Below are positions 1-8,710 of a stretch of DNA of 27,865 nt, in pieces. Position numbers and translations under genes: made by a program. Every line of letters starts with the position of its first letter. The stretch's first letter is position 1. Source of the DNA: Elysia marginata (taxonomy: Eukaryota > Mollusca > Gastropoda > Plakobranchidae); assembly GCA_019649035.1 (NCBI GenBank), contig BMAT01002918.1, forward strand, positions 166,768 through 194,632. Reading direction: 5' to 3'. The notes beneath the pieces are model-generated. The model did no database searches, was not told the DNA's origin, and was given only the letters and a program-made list of their open reading frames with translations.

Positions 1-295
1 GGATTATTTAATGGGTTTATTTAATACTTTTGTTATACTTTTACCTATATGCAAGTAACCTCAAATTAATATTTTTAAATTTTATTTTGGTTCTTGAAAG
101 TTAAAAAAATAAACAAATGTGAAGTATTTACCATTGCATTGCCTTGACCTCCTAAATCAGGTGAATATAAGAACCTGTGATTTTTTCGGTTTTGTAATGT
201 TCTCTACTGTTTCAAACTAGTTATATTTTAAGGAAATGTATTACTTTTACTGAAACGACTTTGGCTCATTACATGACCTGTATTCTTGTAATCAG

Positions 296-373
296 GTCCA
301 TCATGCAGGAGGATGGTACCACCTTACGCCCTTATCCCTCTTGCAGACAGTGATAAATATACAAAGAACACAG
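296..373 (+). CDS. SLC25A46: SLC25A46 exon (first visible)
   Basis: The acceptor is ATCAG before 296 and the donor is GTAAAT at 374. The exon is 26 codons in phase 0, encoding VHHAGGWYHLTPLSLLQTVI and then NIQRTQ. It corresponds to the family segment just after the first carrier repeat's conserved LRRQC stretch. It is too short for a usual ORF scan and was found by matching the family. The window upstream (1-295) reads as intron. Confidence 0.85.
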
Positions 374-3300
374 GTAAATTAGCATGGTCCTAATACCAGT
401 GATCAGTTTATTTTGTAATTTCCATAGCTATTTTTAAATTTGTTGTTGCTGGGGGGGTACAGTCTCTCCTTCTATGTCGTTTTGTTTATACAAGGGCATA
501 TTGAAAAGTTCTGCCTCCAACGACATACTTTATCAGGTTTTCAATTTAGAATCTTCTAGTTTGGCATCAATACTCTCAAACCCTTTGTCTACATGTGTGC
601 AATATTGCATCTGCGTATGACCTCATTTGAGCTCAAAATGTGGCGCGTCATCAAGCTTGGTGTTGTCATGCGGTCAGAGGAAAGAAAAATGGCGTCTTCC
701 ATGGATCTACGCTTAAAACAAAGGGCTGCTGGGATTGAATTTCTGACTGCAGAAGGCTGTAGCCCTATAGAAATCTATTCTTGTATAAAAGCCGTATATT
801 GTGAAATGTGTTTAGATGTAAGTACTGTGAGACGATGGACACGGCGTTCAAGGGAAGAGAATCCCAGTGAATCAACTGTTCATGATCAAGCCCGTACTGG
901 TCGACCATTGTCAGTGTCAGAATCTAAGCACCAATCTCGTGTTGATCAGTTGATTCATGAAAATCGCCGCGTCAAGCGGATTGACATTAGTATTGAAATA
1001 GGGATTTCTCAAGAGAGGGTCCACCACATCATCACAAATCTCCTAGGATACAGGAAAGTTTCTGCTCGATGGGTCCCAAGAATGCTGACGCCTCAGATGA
1101 AGCTGCAAAGAGTGGAAATCTGTAGAGAACTGTTGGCAAAATTTGCTAAGGATGGTGAAGACTTCCTCCGTCAAATTGTCACTGGGGATGAATCCTGGGT
1201 TCATCATTATGATCCTGAATCAAAGCAACAGTCGAAGGAGTATAGACACAAAACGTCACCCTCTCCGAAAAAAATTCTAAGTGTCTTCCGCACGGAAGGT
1301 GCTTCTCACGACCTTTTGGGACAGTGAGGGTGTGGTTCACACAGAATTTTCGGAACAAGGCAACACCATGAATTGTACAAAATATGTGAACACACTGGAG
1401 AAACTGAAAGTGAGGTTGTTACGGGTAAGGAGTGAGAAAGTTTCTATCATCCATCACTACAACGCTCGCCCTCACACAAGTTTGGAAACTCTCACGGCTT
1501 TAGATCGTTTGGGCCTCCGGACATTACCACACCCGCTTTATAGCCCAGATCTTGCTCCGAGGGACTTCTTCCTTTTTCCAAAACTCAAGGATTACCTCAG
1601 GGGCAACCGTTACGAGACAGACGAAGATGTGAAGAATGCTGTTCTTTCGACAAGACTGCTGACTTCTTCGCTGACGGCATCCAACTGGTCGTCCATCGGT
1701 GGCGGCTCTGTATCGAACGGGACGGTGAATATGTTGAAAAATGATGTGTCACCTGGTGCTAAATAAAATGACCTTTCATATCATTTGTTTGTCTTCATTA
1801 TTCCCAAAGTTATGGACTTGGAGGCAAACCTTATCAATATGCCCTCGTAGTAAAGTAGATATTAATCTGGTCTGCTATTTAAAATAACCAACCTTGAAAA
1901 GATGCTATTTGGGGTTTTATGAAACGTATTCTTCTTGATTAAATGATTTTGAAGCTCCAAAACGTTCTAAGGTTTCAAATCCGTTACATAGGCCTACTAT
2001 TTGAGCACTGGTTGTATCCCAGTTGCCCAGTATGGTTAATGGAAACATTTCAAAAGATATGTAAGGAGGCTAAATGGCATACTCATTTTTAAATCTTTTT
2101 AAATGAGATTTTCAGTAGGTATTTATAGTTTGAGAAAAAGCAAGTAGGCTTTTTAATGTTATTCCTTTGCATCGAGGATGCCAAATGTCGTTTTGTTGCG
2201 GTTTTTTCATCTGTTGGAAATTTTCTGGTTTTCCATGTTTTCTCTGTTGGAAATTTTTCTGTTTTCTGCCTTCTTCTTTGGAAATTCACCATTTTTCTAT
2301 TTTTCGTTTGCTCGAAATTTTCCAGTTTTCAGTTTATTATATGTTGGAAATTTCACAATTTTCTATTTTGTCTGCTAGAAATGTTCCGGTAATGTTTTTT
2401 TCTTTTAATCAAGGTTTGAAGAGTGCCCTGTCTGCTTTTGCTTTTCAGTACTTTCAACATTTGTGTGTTCAGTTCAGGAAATGCATTGACAAAGTCAATT
2501 TATCTACTTTTTATCTTTTTGTGAGTTTCGGAAAATATGTGGACTATGAAAGTAGATCTTTATCTTGATAGCAAAAACAAAGATCCAACCGGTAAATTGG
2601 ATTAAAATTGATAATTGGCAGAACCAGAAAGAAAGCAAAGTTTTTTCTATTTGTATGTTTATTTTGTCAACTTGTGGAGATTTTACAAAAGAGGGTAAGG
2701 TAATATGTGATTTCTTTTATTAATTTACAGCGCTGTATTTTTTTTGGTCTTTGCCATTGAGTCCAAAATATTCTTCCTTTGTCACAGAAAAATGGCACAA
2801 GTATTGGCATAATCTAGTGTTGGCCAGTATACTGGTAGATTTATTCATGAATCTTGAAAAAAGCTCAAGGATTTGATGGAGACCCTGTAGGTTTATCTAT
2901 TTAGTATTTCATTGACATGTTATGCTTTGTATTTGTTTTAGCATTAGATCTTCTTTTGTTTCTCAGGTGTCTATGATTCTACAAGATTGTTTTGATTTTA
3001 ATTCTATCTATCTTTATGAACTGTTTTGATTTTAATTCTATCTCTCTTTATGGACTTTCTGTGGCTTTCATCAGAATCCTGAATTTTAATGTTCCTGAAC
3101 TTTTCCATCTTTTTCACCCAATTGAAGTGGTCCTGTTGTGTGTAACTTTTATTCTTTACTTATTACAAACACAAGAAAAGCTTGAATGTGTCTTAGCTAA
3201 TAGCAGTCAGATGCAATATCCTTGGCTTATTTTTTAAACAAATATCATTTGGAATGCCCGCTGGATACATATCTCTAAGAAAGACATTTGGATGGTTGTT

Positions 3301-3737
3301 TTGACATTATGCACCATAGTATTTTTGTTTTAATATCTTGCGCCAATTTTGTTGTATTAAGTGTGTGATGTTTGAACCAAAAATCAGACTTTTTTCCGAT
3401 TTTGTATAAATCTTTGTTCCTTTTTGTCTTCCTTTTGAATGTTAACCTTTTATGGTGTTGAAGTTGATTTTTCTTTTTTGCAATGCAGACTCTTTAATTT
3501 TGTCGTTTTATTGCTGGCAGCTTATGTGAAAATTTATTAAGAACAAGCTCTAGGTAATTTTCTTTTTAATACTATGTCTTGTTTTTTTTATACAATTTTC
3601 ACAGGGTGGTTTGGTATTATGGAAGGGATTGGGAAGTGTTTACATTGTACGTGGTATAGGTATGATGTCAGAGTCATTAATCAGTGAAGTTACAGGTTTT
3701 CCACGGTGAGTACCTGTATAGATTGGTCCTGTTCTTC

Positions 3738-3794
<57 letters not shown>

Positions 3795-6700
3795 TTCTCG
3801 TGAATTTCCTTTTCCCACCCTCTTCTCCATATCAACAAGCACTATACTCCTCACTCAATATATTTTATTATAGGGGCTGTGAGTGATTCTAAGCAAACAA
3901 TATAATTTTTTCTATTGTTTTTTGCAGGGATGTTTCCCGACACAGTTCCATCAAAAAGCTAGGAGGTCATTTGCTTTTAAAGGGGTATGTTATTAGAGAA
4001 AATTAATTGATTTTGAAAATTTTTTTTCATTTCATTCGTTTCTCTTTGTGTGCTTGAACTTTTCATATTGAAATCTCTTAAAACAAGTTTCATGGCGAGG
4101 TCTTTACTAAGCCTCTCTAAGGGACATCAAACTTAGATAGGGAGAGCAAAATTGCTCTAAAGGCAGCCATTGAAATCAGGAAGCACACCAGCACTTAGCC
4201 ATACACAACAAATACAAAAAACAAACAATAATATTTAAGGTATGCCTCATGTAAATCATAGAACTAGAGATCATAATAAATAGTGTAAGCAGCCAACAGG
4301 CAATCAAATGATTGAAAGTTCTTAAGGTATTAAATTAGCAGTGGATTTGTAGACCATTTGCAGACTGTTGGCTTGGCAAAATGTTGTCAAAAATTATACT
4401 AAGTACTTAATGATGCATTTGTATTACTTTCAGGTTAGTGTTTGCTGTTACAACCCCTTTCTTTGCTGCAAGTTTGGTTGAAACAGTCCAAGTAAGTTGA
4501 ATGAACTTAAGAACTTTTAAGTCTTCTTTGAGATTCCAGAAAACATCGTTCATAACCCAAAAGAACTTTATACATAGAGTTACAAGATATAAAAGCTCTC
4601 AAACCAATGGAAAGAAGCAAGAACAAATGCCTTGGTCATCTAGCAATTAGAAACCACATTTTGATCACTCATGCAAAAGATGTGAAATTTAAAAACAGAA
4701 CAGCTGTTTTTACTGTCCCATTCAAAATGTATGTTCTGGGCTATTCAAGTGTGTTTTTGAGACCATCAGTTTATAGTGGTATGCTTTGTTTTGGGTTCCT
4801 TTTGGTTTGAATCAAGTAGTCTGCATCTCATAATTTGGGCTGTGACTTTGATTTTCTTCTTTCCTTGAATTTGAGATCATCTTTAGTTACAAGAATTTAT
4901 TTGGAAAATGAACCAGCTGTCTCTTTATAGGAAATTAATGCTTATTGCTTTTACCAATTATCTTTATTACTTTCAAACTAAAAGCTCTGTAAGCCTTTTT
5001 GGATCACAGTTTCTTAAGTAAATGAATATAGAGTCGAGCAATATTTTTAGCAATATTGATTTTTGGTTCATTGCTTTTACTGTAAGTTTTTCTATGCTTT
5101 CTGGTTTGTTTTTGTTCTTTTTGTGTGTATAGACATTCAAACTTATTTTAAATGTTTTCATCAACTTTAAGCATTTACTCTTCAGAGTGATATTGCAAGT
5201 GAGCGACCTGGAGTGTTGGATGTGCTGGTAGAGGGAATGACTCGTATTGGCGCCTGGGGAGCACCTAAAACTTCTCGCCAGATTGCCGTGTGGCAGCTAG
5301 CACTGCCCACTGTTGTGTTTAGGCTGAGTCACTATGTAGTTAACTCTATTGCCCAGTTCAGTCTCAGTTCAGCCATGCATCTGGAGCAGCAAGACTTAAG
5401 GGTTGGTATTGTAGTTCTTGTAAACTTACTGGGTTCTAGTATGCAGGCTTGAATATTTTTCTTCTTCTGTTTGCTCCTAGTTATATCTTTTTGTGTATAT
5501 TGTGAGTTTTAGATTTAGACTACAACGTTAAGATTTTGTCTGTGTTGTCGAGTGTTTATTATGAACAAGAGACTGATAATTATTTTTGTTGTAATTAATG
5601 ACAGTTTTTACATAGCCTATTCCTTTTAAAATATGACCCAACGTTAAATTAAATTAGGAATTGCTAATAACTATAGATTATTTCACCAAGTATGAATTAC
5701 ATATTTTTATGCAATGAATATGTCTTCAGTAGTGGAAAATTTTTGTTAAATGGCAATATGTTTTATTTATTCTCACTGTCTACCTACTGCCAATAATATT
5801 AAGTCCATTGAACCTTGCAGGACTATCCTTCAGAGGGAGCTCAAGAGCTGAATGTTTACGAGACCTACTTTCCAGATCTACTGGCTTCATTTACTGGTGG
5901 TCTTTTGGCTGATATGCTTACATACCCTCTGGAAACTGTTCTTAATCGTCTCTATGTTCAGGTGAGTTTTACAGATATTGAGAGTAATTCATGGAGAGGA
6001 CATAGCTAGATTTACTCCAAAATCAAGCAGGAGCCTAAATCTAGGCCTATACTCGTATTCATGGATTTTTTCTAGTCTAAATTTATGGCTTAAATTAACA
6101 CGCTGAATTGGGGTGAACTAGGGAGTAGAATTTGGGCCTAGGTCTCTTTCTTTCCTATAAAAAGTAAATAATGTTAATCTTGCCAAAATGAGAAGGTTTC
6201 GGGTCAAATTAGTATTTTTTGTAGAAGCCTATGATGTTTTTAGGATTTTCATTACATTCTTATAATTTAAAGAAACTTTTAGATTTTTGCAGGAAATTAA
6301 AGATTCCCCCCTTTGCCATGAGGACTAATGGACTTTCATTCTTACTTTATCTACTTTTCCATAGCTTTTTGTATAGGATATCAATTTGGCTTCCGGGAAT
6401 TCCCGCACACTTTTTGACGTAGTTAGTCTTAGTCAAAAATTGTCCATGAATAGCGGCTAGACAAGGAAAAAACTAAGACTAGTTAGGACAATTTTAGCCC
6501 TAGGCCTACGACTTTCCTATGAACCAGTCTCATTGAGTTGTGTGAGATGAAGTTAATGTTGTGAATTATGGATGGTAAGATATTCACTTTCAATATTTCC
6601 TGTCAGTCTTGATGTTTTAAACAATTTGTATATCACTTAATAATTCACGGTTCAACATTTTATTAAAATGGTTCGTTCACTAATTTAATATTAAAACTAT

Positions 6701-7772
6701 TCATAGAGAATGGACATGCATGCACTATACCATTGCCCCATGGGCTTAAAGAAAGGGCTGTGAGTGTGTGATGGTATTTCTACTGTATTAACCAGTCAAA
6801 CCATGAGTCAATTAGAGCTGGCACAAATGGGAGGCAAAGAAAGCTAGAGGGTGTCAACACTGGTGTCAGGCTCTGAGCAAAAAGGATGGAAAGCAGGCCT
6901 GAGAGGCAGTAACAGCTGTCATTGGGCTGTCAGTTGATATGGGTGGTTTTACTATTTTTTATATCTGAAACTGTTTAAGCCCTTAAGATGATTATCTGAG
7001 GCATGTTCAGTGGGCAGGTTCAGGTGGTCGACTGTTCTGCATTGTGAGCAGTTTAAACTTGGAACAGTCTGGGTAGAGGTGCGGAAATTTATCCCTTTTT
7101 GGGTTGGACGCTTAACTTGAACAGTTGGGTTAGGATCACTCTCCAAAGTAGATTTAATCACAATATCCAAAAATTGTACAGTATGTAATCAGTTACTTAG
7201 GATTGCAGATTTTTTATTTGATACTCTGCGCCCTGTTTGATCTTTAAATACTTAATAAATCTATTCATAAGCATTTTCACTAGTAGTAAAAAATCTATAT
7301 AAGCTCATAAAATATCGCCTTATCAGATAAGCTTGGTTTTTTTGTTTTTTTTTATATTTTTCAAAATTTGTCTGAAAATAAAATGCAATTGTTAAAAAAT
7401 TCTTGTGCAAATTTAACTATCTTATTTTTTTTTAAAGTACATGTGATTCTCACCCTTCTTTTCCAGGGTACTCGTACCATCATTGATAATACAGATTCTG
7501 GTCTTGGTGTAGTGCCTATCAACACAAGATATGACGGCTTCATTGACTGTTTCACCTCTATTCTCAAAGAGGAGGGGCTTCAGGGACTGTATCGTGGTAT
7601 GGGGGCGCTAGTGTTACAGTATGCAATCCATGCTCTTATTCTTCGTCTTGCCAAACTACTGTTTGAAAAGCTGTCACAGGAGCTAAGCCGAAAGAAGAAA
7701 ACAAAGACTCAGAAACCTTTGCCAATGCAATCTGCTCAGCATGGGGGGTTTGGAGAAGGAGGCTTCCATTAA
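296..7772 (+). CDS. SLC25A46: SLC25A46, mitochondrial outer-membrane carrier-family protein (partial, 3' seven exons)
   Basis: Exons 296-373, 3605-3705, 3928-3984, 4434-4491, 5186-5401, 5821-5961 and 7467-7772 all have AG acceptors and GT donors, and their phases join into 318 codons plus TAA. The product resembles vertebrate SLC25A46 along its length, including WYHLTPLSLLQTVINIQRTQ, LVLWKGLGS, GGHLLLKG, YFPDLLASF, PLETVLNRLYVQ and GTRTIIDNTDSGLGVVPINT. Known for the family: an outer mitochondrial membrane protein related to yeast Ugo1 that works in fusion/fission, cristae organisation and lipid homeostasis with mitofusin, OPA1 and MICOS, rather than as a proven transporter. The carrier signature Px[DE]xx[KR] reads P-L-E-T-V-L, so its basic residue is absent, as in family members. 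The C-terminus carries a Lys-rich, then Gly-rich extension of about 28 residues. N-terminal exons lie before the window. Identity is secure; exon ends come from splice consensus and frame only. Confidence 0.94.
491..520 (+). repeat. Mariner left terminal inverted repeat
   Basis: 30 bp directly inside the left TA. It matches the reverse complement of 1818-1847 at 26 of 30 positions; mismatches are at repeat positions 2, 15, 19 and 21. Confidence 0.9.
689..1744 (+). pseudogene. Mariner transposase (DD34D type), frameshifted and catalytically dead
   Basis: The likely original start is ATG 689 (MASSMDLRLKQRA), preceded by an open but non-family stretch. The N-terminal half has the paired helix-turn-helix region (STVRRWTRR, GRPLS, then GISQERVHHI) and the mariner motif WVPRMLT. 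The first catalytic Asp is in TGDESWVHHYDPE. The reading frame shifts between about 1270 and 1300, where KVLLTTFWDSEG resumes, and shifts back near 1645-1660, where DFFADGIQ and DGEYVEK run to TGA 1742-1744 in the original frame. The second catalytic Asp is lost: HDNARPH reads HYNARPH. The third is present in YSPDLAPRDFFLF, 34 residues further on, giving the DD34D spacing of mariner. Confidence 0.9.
1818..1847 (-). repeat. Mariner right terminal inverted repeat
   Basis: 30 bp directly inside the right TA (1848-1849), the inverted partner of 491-520. The shared inner block is GCCTCCAA. Confidence 0.9.
2205..2395 (+). repeat. Degenerate 32-33-bp tandem repeat (minisatellite), about six units
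   Basis: The core TTGGAAAT or a variant recurs at about 2214, 2247, 2278, 2311, 2344 and 2375, with spacings of 33, 31, 33, 33 and 31. The unit is T-rich (CTGTTGGAAATTTTCTGGTT and so on). It lies in the SLC25A46 intron. The lack of stops in all three forward frames here comes from this composition, not from coding. Confidence 0.75.
2988..3055 (+). repeat. 34-bp tandem duplication
   Basis: 2988-3021 and 3022-3055 are adjacent copies starting TGTTTTGATTTTAATTCTAT, identical at 32 of 34 positions. It is a small recent duplication in the intron. Confidence 0.85.
3605..3705 (+). CDS. SLC25A46: SLC25A46 exon
   Basis: The acceptor is TTCACAG and the donor GTGAGT. The exon starts in phase 0 and ends in phase 2. 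It encodes GGLVLWKGLGSVYIVRGIGM followed by MSESLISEVTGFP. This is the K-G-x-G-S segment of the family, equivalent to the 'WKG' part of a carrier repeat. A CT microsatellite begins 35 bases after the donor. Confidence 0.9.
3741..3799 (+). repeat. (CT)n microsatellite
   Basis: A pure CT run lies at 3741-3786, becoming interrupted (TTTCT) to about 3799. It is intronic, just after an SLC25A46 donor site. Confidence 0.97.
3928..3984 (+). CDS. SLC25A46: SLC25A46 exon
   Basis: The acceptor is TTTGCAG and the donor GTATGT. This 57-nt exon encodes RDVSRHSSIKKLGGHLLLKG, counting the split codons at both ends. It lines up with the family's short linker ending in HLLLK. Confidence 0.9.
4434..4491 (+). 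CDS. SLC25A46: SLC25A46 exon
   Basis: The acceptor is CTTTCAG and the donor GTAAGT. This 58-nt exon encodes LVFAVTTPFFAASLVETVQ, a membrane segment with the family's S/A-SL-[IV]-ETVQ ending. It ends in phase 0. Confidence 0.9.
4492..5185. other. SLC25A46 intron
   Basis: A 694-base intron. An open frame at 4607-4810 has no recognisable features and no supporting splice sites, so I treat it as chance. Confidence 0.7.
5186..5401 (+). CDS. SLC25A46: SLC25A46 exon
   Basis: The acceptor is CTTCAG. The donor GTTGGT is weak, but it is the only GT that keeps the frame into the next exon. The exon is 72 codons, visible residues 99-170, starting SDIASERPGVLDVLVEGMTR. It includes the matrix-helix equivalent and a membrane segment around LPTVVFRLSHYVVNSI. 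Confidence 0.92.
5821..5961 (+). CDS. SLC25A46: SLC25A46 exon
   Basis: The acceptor is CCTTGCAG and the donor GTGAGT. The exon is 47 codons, visible residues 171-217. It contains YFPDLLASFTGGLLADMLTY and the carrier signature PLETVLNRLYVQ (visible residues 206-217), in which the usual basic residue of Px[DE]xx[KR] is Leu. Confidence 0.94.
5962..7466. other. SLC25A46 intron
   Basis: A 1,505-base intron. It holds a cluster of short words repeated in inverted form at 6424-6495 (see findings) and a more GC-balanced patch at about 6700-6950 that could be an old dispersed repeat. I cannot assign the patch. Confidence 0.65.
7467..7772 (+). CDS. SLC25A46: SLC25A46 terminal coding exon
   Basis: The acceptor is TTTTCCAG. 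The exon is 101 codons plus TAA. It opens with GTRTIIDNTDSGLGVVPINT, the most conserved stretch of the family, and continues through EEGLQGLYRGMGALVLQYAI. After the last membrane helix there is a tail beginning SRKKKTKTQKPLP and ending GGFGEGGFH that I do not know from vertebrate proteins. Confidence 0.95.
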   Translation, partial: GTRTIIDNTDSGLGVVPINTRYDGFIDCFTSILKEEGLQGLYRGMGALVLQYAIHALILRLAKLLFEKLSQELSRKKKTKTQKPLPMQSAQHGGFGEGGFH

Positions 7773-8710
7773 TTAGGAAGAAGGTTGTTTTTTTTTCTAA
7801 GCATGTGTGATATCATGAGTTTCTTTTGCAAATGTGGCTGGCAAGCTTTTTACTGATCATTGGTGCTTTTGAATAGGAATGTTATTTCTCTTCAGTGAAT
7901 CTTTTTTGTCCTTTTCTTTTTTTATAGCATTACTAGTCTATACATTTTGATGATTTATTGTTTATTATAACAAGTTCAAGCAACAAAATTAGTTTTTTAC
8001 ACCGTTGATGCATTTCACAATAAGCACAAAGAAGAGGAAAAATCATTGAGCAGTATGATTTTCATTTTAATTGAAATGAGGGTCTCTATTAACTGATAAT
8101 CTAGTAAATGCTATATCTTTAGTTCTACATGTATAATATTTTAGAGTTACTGTTTCAGACTGATAATGAAATTAGTACATTTATCAGCTTTGTTATTATT
8201 TTGTTTGCATATTTGTTGAGCTCTCTTAACGAAAGAAATCAAATTTTTAGGCATACAAAGTTAGTGTGATTAAAATATTTTTTGTTATTTTTATGATTAT
8301 TATATCAGTTACATGTTGTAAGGCATGACTGACAAATTCTTATATCCAAAATACTTCAAGAAAATTTTAGAGAATGTGCTTTGATATTTTTTTCAATCTC
8401 ATCCATTCAGCAAGTTTTGACATTTTATGTTAATTGCTCCTACCTTGTTTGTTATTTGATTTAGATCTGGCATGCTTATATAAAATTACTTGATGTGGCT
8501 AACTTTTAAATGGTTCTGCTACCTTGTTTGATCAGTTTTTGTTTTCAGTCAGTTGTAAATTCCAACAAATATGTATTTTGTTTACTCAAACTTTTTTTAT
8601 TTGTGAATTATGCATTTTTCTGCAAATTTGAGGTACTAACATGTGCCAAAAGTTTTTCTTCAGTTGTTTTTTCTTAAATGCTCCAATAAAAATATAAGTG
8701 TTGCCGTATA
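7773..8710 (+). other. Probable SLC25A46 3' UTR
   Basis: AT-rich sequence after the TAA with no coding signal. Candidate poly(A) signals are ATTAAA at 8269-8274 and AATAAA at 8685-8690. The 3' end itself is inferred. Confidence 0.45.
8685..8690 (+). terminator. SLC25A46: Candidate poly(A) signal for SLC25A46
   Basis: This is the first exact AATAAA on the + strand after the stop at 7772, about 910 bases downstream. An upstream ATTAAA at 8269 is an alternative. Confidence 0.35.

Larger units (their letters stand above)
491..1847 (+). mobile_element. Mariner (Tc1/mariner superfamily) DNA transposon, decayed copy
   Basis: A 1,357-bp element sits in the SLC25A46 intron and is flanked by TA duplications (489-490 and 1848-1849). 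Its terminal inverted repeats are 491-520 and 1818-1847, with 26 of 30 bases matching. The start CAAGGGCATATTG mirrors the end as CGAGGGCATATTG. Length, TA target and encoded transposase fit mariner. TIR divergence and at least two frame shifts in the transposase show that the copy is old and cannot act on its own. Confidence 0.93.
1850..3604. other. Remainder of SLC25A46 intron 374-3604
   Basis: Apart from the mariner copy, the minisatellite and the 34-bp duplication, I see only AT-rich intron here. Short open frames such as 2992-3237 have no family resemblance, and two of their segments come from the duplicated unit. Confidence 0.6.

Noticed and set aside
2156-2568. Three overlapping forward open frames rich in Phe
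   Set aside because: They lie on the degenerate T-rich minisatellite. No codon preference, and all frames are open for compositional reasons.
6700-6950. GC-balanced patch in an intron that looks different from its surroundings
   Set aside because: No ends, repeats or coding signal that would let me name an element.
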